Part shown: in pieces, positions 37,101 to 46,729 of the stretch
Layout of the letters: every line of letters begins with the position of its first letter
Position numbering within the stretch: position 1 is the first letter of the stretch
Source: Thermoprotei archaeon
GTDB taxonomy: Archaea; Thermoproteota; Thermoprotei; Gearchaeales; WAQG01
DNA length: 64,000 nucleotides
Reading direction: 5' to 3'
Assembly: GCA_038881895.1 (NCBI GenBank)
Contig: JAVZOV010000001.1
Span: 248,001-312,000, forward strand
Program-made: the position numbers and the translations under genes
Notes under the pieces: generated by a model
Told to the model about the DNA's origin: nothing
What the model saw: the letters and a program-made list of their open reading frames with translations, nothing else
The model's database searches: none

Positions 37101-37361
37101 ATAGCCAGGCCTATCCCAAACCATGTAGCCTCTCATTCTATAAAACCTGAGAAATGCATCCTTGATGATCTTGTTCCATGCTGTCCCTACGTGTATAGGG
37201 TTTGTAACATATGGTGGACCATCAAGAAAGTAGAATTTTGGTTTATTCTTTCTTAATTCTACTACTTTATGATAGACGTTGTTTTTATCCCAAAAGTCAA
37301 AGATTTCTAGCTCATAATTGACTGGCATATATTTTTGGGGTAGTTGATTTATCTTACTCAT
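34128..37361 (-). CDS. ileS: Isoleucyl-tRNA synthetase
   Basis: 1077 residues. Class I motifs: the HIGH counterpart is HVGT in PYVTNPIHVGTAWNK (about 53-67) and the KMSKS counterpart is HKSLGN in ETGRAMHKSLGNVINP. The CP1 editing domain holds WTTTPWTLPGNVAV and the metal-binding cysteine pairs CPRCQ, CWRC, CETCG and CPRCGNP. The C-terminal anticodon and MetG-like extension extend to the end. The ratio of size to motif order fits archaeal/eukaryotic-type IleRS. Single gene with a promoter near 37380-37400. Confidence 0.98.
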   Translation of the reverse strand: MSKINQLPQKYMPVNYELEIFDFWDKNNVYHKVVELRKNKPKFYFLDGPPYVTNPIHVGTAWNKIIKDAFLRFYRMRGYMVWDRPGYDMHGLPIEVQVEKNLGLKTKRDILKLGVEKFVNECREWALKNLKIQEKQFKELGVWMDWEHPYRTIENEYIEAAWLFIKRSSEKGLLEHGEKVVFWCPRCQTVLSGYEVTEEYREVEDPSIYVKFKAKEMNADLLIWTTTPWTLPGNVAVMVHPKETYVKVKDKKTGETLILAKKRLEPVEKETGITLEIIEEFPGSKLEGVSYEHPLRDLIPIQSDLIHKVVLSEEYVSMEEGTGLVHSAPGHGREDFEVGMKYKLPALSPVDDAGLFTPEAGRYSGMYVKDADKIIIEDLKERGALLYTGKIVHRYPHCWRCKTPLIQRLSKQWFITVSKIKDELVKLSDQPAWIPQWALETRFKPWLRNAHDWAISRQRYWGIPLPIWKCETCGYSTVIGSLDELKSLAISIPDEPIDLHRPWVDKVVLKCPRCGNPAKRVPDVIDVWIDSGVAPWASLKYPSKKEDWEYLKPVDLIIEGQDQIRGWFYSLFTSGYITWDVPIYRQVVMHGFGLDETGRAMHKSLGNVINPDDVIPKYGRDALRLFELSNVIWEDLRFSINGVKEAFRTLSIIWNTFYFASLYMNLDKFDPTTNNIDRLREYLRNEDKWLLSKYQRVIKYMTESMEEGRIHDAVRTIINFLVEDVSRWYVKLIRRRVWIEPNDPDKLAAYATLYTALEGSLRLLAPYVPFITEKIYQSMFKNAQLPLSVHMLDWPSAREDLIDEKLEKLMDIAKQIVTASSMARQMKGMKLRKPVQRIIIVSKQSEVLDTIKTYENMLKTQVNTKNILLAQSEEVEKELKIIEAKLNLSKAGPILREDVNQVIEALKSMNGWEILDTINKNGFIEINTKKGIVKLDKEMLIFEEKVSGNFAVGQFYGGWVYIDLIIPKELEAEALAREIVRRIQTMRKQLNLPVDAFIKVHIAVPSQDEAELLRKTRKYITSEARAQSLRISLRKPSKKMNLIQEWEIENDTYIVGVSLVRENPVLKSLSDHELSSS

Positions 37362-37441
37362 AGAGCATCTAACCTAATCTAGTTTATTTTTGAAAAACAA
37401 AGAATATATAAGCTTAAGCATTATTTAATCATAGTACTAAC

Positions 37442-37858
37442 ATGAAAGAGAAGAATCAAAAGAAAGTGAGTGGAAGATATAAAGGTAAGCGTGGAGAACG
37501 TGACCTGTTTCGATATCTTTCAAAATTTGGTTGGAAAGGGCGTAGAATACCAGCTTCTATTGTTGATGGTTTTGCTACAAAAAATAACAGAATAGTATTT
37601 TTTGAAGTTAAGACCACCAAAAATAATAATGTCAAGATACCTAAAGAACAAGTTAAAAGACTTTATGATTGGTTAGAATATTTTTCCTATTATCCAATAA
37701 GAGAAGCTGTGAGTGCCGTAAGATTTACTAAAGCACGTAAATGGGTCTTTATTAAAATGGACGAGATACGAGATTATACAATAAATCTAAGTACAAAAAG
37801 TACATGGGCGCCTCTTTCCGACCAAGAAATAAACTTATTTACATGGTCGTCTAAATAA
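37442..37858 (+). CDS. hjc: Archaeal Holliday junction resolvase Hjc
   Basis: 138 residues. The catalytic PD-(D/E)XK core is intact: Glu in KGKRGERDLFRYL, Asp in IPASIVDGFATKN and FFEVKTTK (E-x-K). The C-terminal KARKWVFIKMDE strand is standard. It resolves four-way junctions in recombination and fork repair as a homodimer. Next gene, eS25, starts 13 bases on and shares the transcript. A TATATAAG element at about 37405-37412 is placed as the promoter. Confidence 0.95.
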   Translation: MKEKNQKKVSGRYKGKRGERDLFRYLSKFGWKGRRIPASIVDGFATKNNRIVFFEVKTTKNNNVKIPKEQVKRLYDWLEYFSYYPIREAVSAVRFTKARKWVFIKMDEIRDYTINLSTKSTWAPLSDQEINLFTWSSK

Positions 37859-37871
37859 TTAAGGGAGTGCT

Positions 37872-38192
37872 ATGGGAGGAAAAGGAAAGAAAAGCATAAA
37901 ACAACTCGAGAAAGAGCAATTAAAACAACAAATGAAGGAGAAAAAAAGTAAAGAAGTTAAGGAAACAAAGAGGGAAAGTAAGACTACTACAGCAATAGTT
38001 GACACATCGTTAATGGGCAGGGTAAAAGCAGAACTAAAGAATTTTAAATACTTATCTCCATGGGTGATTTCCAGTCAATTTAGTGTAAAAATGGGGGAGG
38101 CAAAAAGGTTACTTAAGAGACTTGAAAGCGAAGGTATAGTAGAGCTTGTAGCGCACGATGATAGGAATCCTATTTATAAACCAAAAACTTAA
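37872..38192 (+). CDS. rps25e: Small ribosomal subunit protein eS25
   Basis: 106 residues. The lysine-rich N-terminus (about 1-45) precedes the winged-helix domain VKAELKNFKYLSPWVISSQFSV and AKRLLKRLESEGIVELV typical of S25e. Among archaea this protein is found in Thermoproteota and related lineages and is missing from most Euryarchaeota, supporting the lineage. It follows hjc by 13 bases. Confidence 0.95.
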   Translation: MGGKGKKSIKQLEKEQLKQQMKEKKSKEVKETKRESKTTTAIVDTSLMGRVKAELKNFKYLSPWVISSQFSVKMGEAKRLLKRLESEGIVELVAHDDRNPIYKPKT

Positions 38193-38234
38193 AAAACAAT
38201 CAATTTTAATTGTAACGATTAGAAATATTATTCC

Positions 38235-39608
38235 TTAGAGAGAGGATACCAATTTTGCTTTTTTGACTTTTTTAGCTATCCATTGTTTTATTATAGAGCT
38301 AAAGTTTGGTTCTCCTACATCAACCATCTCATATTTTACATGGACGACAGGCTTATTTAACTTGAGGTATCGGCTTATATCTGATGGTGTTCCTAGTACC
38401 ACTGTGTCTCCAGGTATTTTATTAATAAATTCCTGCAGTTGTTTCATTTGTTCTGTACCATAACCTATTGTTGGCACTACATCGGCTGTATGCTTATACA
38501 TTTCATAGATTTCTTTAAATATGCCTTGTGCATATGGTTTGGGATTAATAATTTCTGATGCACCATACCGTTTTGCAGCAATATAACCGGCTCCGAACGG
38601 CATGTGTCCATGTGTTACAGAGGGGCCGTCCTCAACAACTATGACTTTTTTACCTTCTATCATTTGAGGATTATCAATCGAAATTTCGAATTCTGCTTTA
38701 ACTATCGTAGCCTTAGGATTAAGTTTATGCGCATTCTTTTCCACAGTATCTATGTCATCAGGTTTTGCTGTGTTAACTTTACTGATCACTATTAAATCAG
38801 CCATCATGACATTTATTTCTCCAGGATAGGAACCCACTTCATGACCTGGTCTAGTAGGGTCAACCACTGTTATATAAAGATCTGGTTTATAAAATGGTGT
38901 ATCATTGTTTCCTCCATCCCAAATAATTATGTCAGCCTCATGCTCAGCATTCTTAAGTATTTTTTCGTAATCAACACCTTCATACGCCACGATGCCCATT
39001 TTCATGTAGGATTCGAACTCTTCCTTTTCTTCTATCGTTAGATTTAATCTATCTAGATCCTCAAGCTTTTCAAGCCTTATAACAATGCTATTTAAAAGGT
39101 CTCCATAAGGCATGGGATGCCTAACAACCACAACATGTACTCCCTCTTCTCTAAGCAACGATACAAGCTTACGGGAAACCGTACTTTTCCCAGCACCAGT
39201 ACGTGAGGCAGTAACTGCTATGACAGGTTTATTCGATTTTATCATGGTTTTTTCTGGAGCTATTAGCTTAAAGTCTGCTCCAGAACTCAGTACTATTGAA
39301 GATTTGTGCATTATATCGTTATAAAGCACATCACTATACGAAAACACAACTTCGTCAACATTATACTTTTTTATTATTTGAGGCAGTTCATATTCACTCG
39401 TAATAGGTATTCCCTGTGGATAAAGCGGCCCAGCTAATTCAGGCGGATACTTGCGATCGGCAATACCAGGTATCTGTGCTGCAGTGAACGCAACAATCTC
39501 ATACTCTGTATTATTACGATAAAGAATATTATAATTATGAAAATCTCGACCGGCAGCACCCATTATTACTATTCGTTTTTTATCATGAGTATCCAAGATT
39601 CTCACCAA
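38235..39608 (-). CDS. cpgS: Cyclic 2,3-diphosphoglycerate synthetase-like GTPase/ATPase
   Basis: 457 residues. The start RIVIMGAAGRDFHNYN, the P-loop VTASRTGAGKSTVSRKL and the later DGGNNDTPFYKPDLYITVVDPTRPGHE fit the COG2403 family, whose characterised member makes cyclic 2,3-diphosphoglycerate, a thermoprotective solute of some hyperthermophilic archaea. Many annotations assign this name by similarity alone, so the product is likely but unproven. No 2-phosphoglycerate kinase gene, the usual partner, lies nearby. Confidence 0.82.
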   Translation of the reverse strand: MVRILDTHDKKRIVIMGAAGRDFHNYNILYRNNTEYEIVAFTAAQIPGIADRKYPPELAGPLYPQGIPITSEYELPQIIKKYNVDEVVFSYSDVLYNDIMHKSSIVLSSGADFKLIAPEKTMIKSNKPVIAVTASRTGAGKSTVSRKLVSLLREEGVHVVVVRHPMPYGDLLNSIVIRLEKLEDLDRLNLTIEEKEEFESYMKMGIVAYEGVDYEKILKNAEHEADIIIWDGGNNDTPFYKPDLYITVVDPTRPGHEVGSYPGEINVMMADLIVISKVNTAKPDDIDTVEKNAHKLNPKATIVKAEFEISIDNPQMIEGKKVIVVEDGPSVTHGHMPFGAGYIAAKRYGASEIINPKPYAQGIFKEIYEMYKHTADVVPTIGYGTEQMKQLQEFINKIPGDTVVLGTPSDISRYLKLNKPVVHVKYEMVDVGEPNFSSIIKQWIAKKVKKAKLVSSL

Positions 39609-39753
39609 TGATAACTAAATATGATGTACTACTTAAATATTTTTCAAAACATGAATAAAATAAAACAGGATAAATATATTAAATTTTTACTAATTAATAA
39701 TAACTTTTATAAGTTAATTTTTATAAAATTTTTCATAATTTTAATAGAATATT

Positions 39754-41964
<2,211 letters not shown>

Positions 41965-42290
41965 TTATTCTCACTAACCACTTATTTTTATTCTACTCTG
42001 TAAAATAAAGTTTACTTTAGAATAAGAAAGAGAATGATACATTTACTCCTTAATATTTGATTAAACAATCTTCACTGAAGCTGAAAGATCTTCAGTTCCT
42101 TAAAACCAACCTCTTATTATATTGAGTTCTGATATGAGTGATTCACTCAAAAAGCTTATGGCTAACTTAAGCTTATCAGCAATCATAGGACTGAAGTTCT
42201 AGATTCCCTTGTCTAATTTTTCTGTAAGGAAGGGTTATTTTTATTAAATAAATTTATTTACATCTCAATAATTACAATTAAAGAGAATGG
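41965..42290. other. Intergenic region holding a decayed IS-like end
   Basis: 326 bases between divergent cdc48 and the Yip1-like gene. It contains the copy C element end listed next. The first 40 bases next to cdc48 are A/T-rich and probably hold its promoter; the last 60 before 42291 are likewise A/T-rich. Confidence 0.5.
42065..42170 (-). mobile_element. Decayed IS200/IS605-like right end (copy C)
   Basis: Minus-strand sequence matches the right end of copy B: an ATTGAGTTCTGATA-like stretch, then AAGGAACTGAAGATCTTTCAGCTTCAGTGAAG, in place of AAAGAACCGAGAATCTCTCGACTTCAGTCGAGGAG, with a degenerate stem TTCACTGAAG. TGAGTGATTCACTCAAAAA corresponds to the TTTTTGAGCGAGTCGTTCTC part of copy B. 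No hairpin at the left end is preserved and the frame has several stops. Confidence 0.5.
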
Positions 42291-42974
42291 GTGCTATTGA
42301 TCACTATTAAACGAACAACAAGACGATTGATTAGGATTATTCACAGTCCACACGCATTAATAGAGGAAGTACTGGTAGCCCCAGATCTATTGAGTCCAAT
42401 GATGGCTTTCATAATGTTTCTGCTCTTTTCCATGTTTAAATCGTATGCTTTTGCATCGAAGATTATAGAGGTTAATGGGGTTTTTGGAAATACTTTTCAA
42501 TATTATTCTTCTGAGCTTACCATATATTTTATAGAAGGATCCGGTTTAATATTGTTCTCGACTATGCTTCTTGTTCTCGTTTCTGTAAGGCATGAATATT
42601 ATAAAGTATTTGTGTTGTTCTCGTTTTATTTGTTACTACTGCTTGGTCTTGGACGATTAATTTCTGGGATTACAATGCTTTTTCTTCCAAGAATGCAATA
42701 TAGCTACGAGCTTGGCATTCCGTTATCTGTTCAATTTCAAGAGGCATTAATCAAATGGTCACAATCTAATAGCATTTATTATATTCTGAATGTTTTCATT
42801 GCCGATGTAGTACCTATAACCTGGTGTATTATTCTTCAATCTTATGCTGCAAGTGAGCTTTTGCGCGCTAATAGATTAGCTGCTACGTTTATGCTAATTT
42901 CAGCATGGATTGGTGTAAGGATTATAATAGTCAGAGCGTTAATGACAATATTATATGGTGTTCCTTTTGTTTGA
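42291..42974 (+). CDS. Yip1-like integral membrane protein
   Basis: 227 residues from GTG, with about five helices. The N-terminal cytosolic stretch and following motif HSPHALIEEVLVAPDLLSPMMAFIMFLLF resemble archaeal members of the YIP1/DUF1282 family. The role is unknown in archaea. Its stop overlaps the ribosome site of the PiT gene downstream (translational coupling), which hints at a role around phosphate transport, by context only. Confidence 0.6.
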   Translation: MLLITIKRTTRRLIRIIHSPHALIEEVLVAPDLLSPMMAFIMFLLFSMFKSYAFASKIIEVNGVFGNTFQYYSSELTIYFIEGSGLILFSTMLLVLVSVRHEYYKVFVLFSFYLLLLLGLGRLISGITMLFLPRMQYSYELGIPLSVQFQEALIKWSQSNSIYYILNVFIADVVPITWCIILQSYAASELLRANRLAATFMLISAWIGVRIIIVRALMTILYGVPFV

Positions 42975-42988
42975 GGTGAGCAGAAATT
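42973..42988 (+). promoter_or_regulatory. Shine-Dalgarno and putative ATT start of the PiT gene
   Basis: GAGGTGA (42973-42979) overlaps the TGA stop of the preceding gene. No ATG, GTG or TTG follows at a proper spacing. ATT codons at 42986 and 42989 lie 6-9 bases after it, in frame with the transporter and directly ahead of a hydrophobic run (ELIILSVGIILSLTSGGNN) needed for helix 1. The next standard start, TTG at 43025, would cut helix 1. Confidence 0.4.
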
Positions 42989-43936
42989 ATTAGAGAGCTT
43001 ATAATTTTATCTGTTGGTATCATTTTGAGTTTGACGAGTGGTGGAAATAATTCTGCTATTGGTCCAGCCATTCTCATGGGTTCAGGTATTTTTAAGAGAA
43101 AAAGTGCAATATTTTCTTGTGCTATAGGAATACTTGCTGGTGTTATAATAAATGCAACGTTGATGATTAATTATGGTAGTACATTGATTGTTAATAGCAA
43201 ATCTAGCGAGCTCTTACCTGTAATGATTTCATCGATAATCACTCTTGTATTATTGAGTGCATTCGGTGTTCCTACATCAGTATCTCAGTTGGTGATAGTT
43301 TCTATAGCAGGATTCGCTGCTGCAGGAATATTTATAATCAATTGGGACTATTTTTTATTCACTGTTGTATCATGGATAGTTAGTGTTGTATTATCAGTAT
43401 TTTTGTCAGCATTTTTTTATAATATTTTTTATCAATATTCGTTTTCAAAGCCTTATGTAGGTTTGAGTTTTAAGGTAAAACTTCTAATTATGTTTATGAG
43501 TTTGTATAATTCGTACCTGGTTGGAGCAAATGTGATCGGTTTTGTTATATCTATTATTAGGGTTTCTTTGACACAGATTGGTCATACTGAACTTTTGTTA
43601 ATTAATGGTATTGCTGGTGCATTAGGATTACTCGTAATAAGCAAAAAAATATTTATTGAAGTTGGTTTTCGTCTTAGCAGACTGGGTCGTATAGCAACTT
43701 TGTCAGCCCTTCTTTCATCTAATATTATAATACAATTTTTCACAGTAATGGGTATGCCAATATCAGTAACTCAAACAGTAACAGGGAGCTTAATTGGTAT
43801 AAGTCTTGCTAAAGGAAGTTTACGTATTGGTAGTTCTATGAAAATGTTTAAGAATTGGATAATAACACCAGTTATTGGGGTTGTCATTTCCCTGTTTGTA
43901 TATTTTGTGCTTTTAACTTTTTACGGCAAAATATAA
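42986..43936 (+). CDS. PiT-family inorganic phosphate transporter
   Basis: About 316 residues if started at ATT 42986, or 303 from TTG 43025. Two inverted repeats of the PHO4/PiT fold are visible: first SGGNNSAIGPAI with FGVPTSVSQLVIVS, and second VIGFVISIIRVS with MGMPISVTQTVTGSLIG. The signature GANDVANA is replaced by GGNNSAIG, as in archaeal PiT members. It imports phosphate with H+ or Na+. A DUF47/PhoU-like gene lies convergent and overlapping, a partner typical for PiT transporters. Confidence 0.85.
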   Translation: MIRELIILSVGIILSLTSGGNNSAIGPAILMGSGIFKRKSAIFSCAIGILAGVIINATLMINYGSTLIVNSKSSELLPVMISSIITLVLLSAFGVPTSVSQLVIVSIAGFAAAGIFIINWDYFLFTVVSWIVSVVLSVFLSAFFYNIFYQYSFSKPYVGLSFKVKLLIMFMSLYNSYLVGANVIGFVISIIRVSLTQIGHTELLLINGIAGALGLLVISKKIFIEVGFRLSRLGRIATLSALLSSNIIIQFFTVMGMPISVTQTVTGSLIGISLAKGSLRIGSSMKMFKNWIITPVIGVVISLFVYFVLLTFYGKI

Positions 43937-44584
43937 GAGTTGTAAAACATCACCAACATCCTCAGCATTATCGACAATATTATCCATAAAGAGAATGATA
44001 TCCTTAATTTGAAGTAGTGTTAATACGCTAATTACTTTTTCATCCATGTTATATATACGTTTCATCAATAACATTTTCATTTCATCAACCTGGACTTCCA
44101 GCGACTTAATTTCATCTATAAGTTTTATTGATTCGTCGATGTTAGCAATAAGCTTGCTTACTGAAAAATACATCGTTTCAATAGCCTTCACACATAATTT
44201 CACATAAGCACTAAGCTCTGGTTCTAAAATACTCAGTATTTTTTCATCAAACTTTCTCTGAGTCATAATTCTAGACGTATCCTTTATTGAATCCATTACC
44301 TCATCTATTTTCTCAGTTAACATCAATATTGTTTCTCTGAAATCCGGCATGTATGCTTCTTTAAAGATTTTTGTAGCGATCTCTTCCCGCTTAACATCAG
44401 TTTTATGTTCTTCTCTAGCAATTTCTAAACTCTTTTCTATTGCATATCCCCAATCTCCACTCTTTAATTTCTGAAATAAATCATCAAGTAAAAAGATAGA
44501 ATCACGTACAATAATGGCTTGTTCCACTATCATTCGTAAAATATCATACTCCTTACTCTGTAATAGGCTTCTAATACTTTTCAT
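43913..44584 (-). CDS. DUF47/PhoU-like putative phosphate transport regulator
   Basis: 223 residues from ATG at 44584 (MKSIRSLLQSKEYDIL). A longer frame to 44635 is rejected because TATATAAA at 44614-44621 (minus strand) is placed as its TATA box, so transcription starts next to 44590. All-helical, with a heptad pattern and E-x3-D metal-type sites (REEIATKIFKEAYMPDFRETI, DNIVDNAEDVGDVLQ). DUF47 proteins accompany PiT transporters and are thought to control them. Its end overlaps the PiT gene by 24 bases. Confidence 0.85.
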   Translation of the reverse strand: MKSIRSLLQSKEYDILRMIVEQAIIVRDSIFLLDDLFQKLKSGDWGYAIEKSLEIAREEHKTDVKREEIATKIFKEAYMPDFRETILMLTEKIDEVMDSIKDTSRIMTQRKFDEKILSILEPELSAYVKLCVKAIETMYFSVSKLIANIDESIKLIDEIKSLEVQVDEMKMLLMKRIYNMDEKVISVLTLLQIKDIILFMDNIVDNAEDVGDVLQLLYFAVKS

Positions 44585-45106
44585 TACAACGCAATCTTTT
44601 TTATAGAACAACGTATATAAATACTTTTTATTCATCCTTCAATGGAGTTAGGTTGCAGTTTCTGAATAGCTAGCTTTTTTGCATTATCTTTTCACTTATG
44701 CGCGACGTTCAGTGGGTAAGTTAATAAACCGAATGAGCATCCATGAAACTCTAGAATGTGGAGCGCTTCACTGTTGTTCCCGAAAGCCTGCTCATGAAAC
44801 TTTTAAGACTGAGACAGATAATAATAAAACGTTACGTTAACTATCCAACAACAGAACTCGCATGTACTGTTCTTAAATTTTTATGCAAGAATTAAACATT
44901 CTTAAGAGTGAAAGCTAACATTTTTTACTGAAAGTCTTGTTCTTTCAGTAAAAAGTTATGAAAACTTCATGAATTGTTCGTCTGATCTTTCAACTTGATT
45001 AATCTTTGCTTAAATTATTCAACATCTTTATTTTGTATGTAGATATGTAAAGATGTTTTTAAAGCGATAAATATTTTTGTTTGTGTCAGATAAAATGAGC
45101 TGAGTA
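44585..45106. other. Intergenic region with a long perfect hairpin, no gene
   Basis: About 520 bases between the DUF47 gene and asnS. TATATAAA at 44614-44621 is the promoter of DUF47. A perfect 13-base stem lies at 44922-44954. ATAAATATTTTTG at 45066-45078 is a candidate TATA box for asnS. Parts around 44735-44830 look slightly more GC-rich, with a broken frame, and could be mobile-element debris, but I cannot place it in the family of copies A-C. Confidence 0.5.
44922..44954. repeat. Perfect 13-bp inverted repeat
   Basis: TTTTTACTGAAAG (44922-44934) and CTTTCAGTAAAAA (44942-44954) are exact reverse complements around a 7-base loop TCTTGTT. The stem is A/T-rich and palindromic, so on either strand it begins with A-run or ends with T-run sequence, as in intrinsic terminators or mobile-element ends. 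It sits isolated, 110-150 bases before asnS. Confidence 0.7.
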
Positions 45107-46435
45107 GTGGAGTGGTCAGGTGTGACAAATAATGTAAGAAAGATTGTACTGGGTAAGAAGATGTTTATATCAGATATAATTCTTAAGGATGAGGGTTCAG
45201 AGGTTGAGTTATTAGGTTGGGCTGAAAATTTAAGAGTTCACGGTGGTTTAACTTTTATTAATTTAAGGGATAGCACCGGGTCAATACAAGTTGCTATTAG
45301 AAAGAATATTGTTGGTGAAGATGTTTATAACATGATAACACAATTGGATAGGGAGGCATCTTTAAGGATTATTGGTACATTAAGGAAGGACCCTAGGGCT
45401 CCTGGTGGTGTTGAGATTAGTGCCAAGTTTGTTGAGATTATAGGTGTTTCCCGTGATTTCCCTATAAGGAGGGGTGTGGGTAAAAAGTTTTTGCTTGATC
45501 ATAGACATTTACAACTTCGAAGGCCTAAAACTATTGCTGTTCTAAGGATAAGGGAATCAGCCATAAAAGGTTTTAGAGAGTGGCTTGATGCGAATGGGTT
45601 TGTAGAAGTGCAGGCTCCTATATTTATCACTGCAGCAGTTGAGGGTGGAGCAACATTATTTCCTGTGAGGTATTTTGGTAAAACAGCTTATTTAACACAG
45701 AGCTCGCAATTTTATTTAGAAGCTGCTATTTTCGCATTTGAGAAAGTTTACTCATTAGAACCTTCATTTAGAGCTGAAAAATCAAGAACGCCTAAGCATC
45801 TTACTGAGTTTTGGCATCTAGAGGCTGAAGTGGCTTTTGCTAATCATGATGATATAATGCGTGTAGAAGAAGAGTTGGTATACCATGCTGCAAAGAAGGT
45901 TATTGAAGAGAGAAAACGTGAGCTAGCAATTTTAGGAAGAGATAAGATAAAGATTCCTGAACCATCATATCCAAGAATTACTTATGATGAAGCTTTGGAT
46001 CTGCTTTCTTCTAAGGGGATTTCCATGAAATGGGGTGAAGACTTTGGTGCCGAAGCCGAAAAAGTTCTAGCGAATAGTTTTGATACCCCGTTTTTTGTAA
46101 CGAAATTCCCAGTCTCTACTAGGTCATTTTATCATATGCCCGATCCCCAAAGGCCAGAAGTTACTCTTTCATCAGATTTCTATGCTCCTGAGTTAGGAGA
46201 AATAACCAGCGGTGGTCAAAGGATACATGACCTAGATCTACTGCTTAGGAGGATTAAAGATTTTGGTCTTAAACCAGAAGATTATGAATGGTATCTTGAT
46301 CTTCGCAGGTATGGGTCTGTTCCGCATGCTGGATTCGGTCTTGGAATAGAAAGATTTATAAAATGGATAGCAGGACTTCCACATATTAGAGATTCCGTTA
46401 TGTTTCCAAGAACACCAACACGAATATATCCTTAA
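45107..46435 (+). CDS. asnS: Asparaginyl-tRNA synthetase (class IIb)
   Basis: 442 residues. An N-terminal OB-fold (GWAENLRVHGGLTFINLRD) is followed by the class II core: motif 1 around FREWLDANGFVEVQAP, motif 2 SLEPSFRAEKSRTPKHLTEFWHLEAE and motif 3 HAGFGLGIERFIKWIAGL. The ending PRTPTRIYP and WYLDLRRYG favour AsnRS over AspRS, whose end is usually PRDPxRLxP. Some archaea form Asn-tRNA by a GatCAB route from AspRS, so the AspRS possibility cannot be wholly excluded. GTG at 45107, GTG at 45122 or ATG at 45161 could each be the start. Confidence 0.88.
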   Translation: MEWSGVTNNVRKIVLGKKMFISDIILKDEGSEVELLGWAENLRVHGGLTFINLRDSTGSIQVAIRKNIVGEDVYNMITQLDREASLRIIGTLRKDPRAPGGVEISAKFVEIIGVSRDFPIRRGVGKKFLLDHRHLQLRRPKTIAVLRIRESAIKGFREWLDANGFVEVQAPIFITAAVEGGATLFPVRYFGKTAYLTQSSQFYLEAAIFAFEKVYSLEPSFRAEKSRTPKHLTEFWHLEAEVAFANHDDIMRVEEELVYHAAKKVIEERKRELAILGRDKIKIPEPSYPRITYDEALDLLSSKGISMKWGEDFGAEAEKVLANSFDTPFFVTKFPVSTRSFYHMPDPQRPEVTLSSDFYAPELGEITSGGQRIHDLDLLLRRIKDFGLKPEDYEWYLDLRRYGSVPHAGFGLGIERFIKWIAGLPHIRDSVMFPRTPTRIYP

Positions 46436-46447
46436 AGCGTGAGAAGA

Positions 46448-46729
46448 ATGACATTTTGGTACTACTTCATCAAAGATATCGAGAAGCTTATAAAGCACGA
46501 GGCTCGCATGATGGGATTAAAGATAAATAGTGAATCAGCACGGTATTTAGGTTTAAAAGCATACTACCACACAGTTCAAAATGAGAGTTCAGCCGATGAT
46601 GTAGAGAGACAACTCATAGAAAACTTTAATGAACTAATCTCATACATACAATCACAATTACTAACAATTTATGGTCAAGTCAGTATTTCAAGAAGATTAA
46701 ACTACTTAGGTGACTTTGATGTTGGCTAA
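46448..46729 (+). CDS. Small uncharacterised protein
   Basis: 93 residues from ATG at 46448, or 96 from GTG at 46439; a GTGAGAAGA ribosome-like site precedes the ATG. Mostly helical and charged, no membrane segment or cysteine motif; IEKLIKHEARMMGLKINSESARYLGLKAYYH is its most regular part. No family is recognised. It follows asnS by 4 to 12 bases and overlaps the M48 protease gene start by up to 20 bases, so it is expressed in a three-gene unit. Confidence 0.5.
   Translation: MTFWYYFIKDIEKLIKHEARMMGLKINSESARYLGLKAYYHTVQNESSADDVERQLIENFNELISYIQSQLLTIYGQVSISRRLNYLGDFDVG

Noticed and set aside
44735-44830. Possible TnpB C-terminal remnant upstream of asnS
   Set aside because: A few residues (NVERFTVVPESLL-like) look element-like, but it does not align with copies A-C and the evidence is too weak to list as a mobile element.
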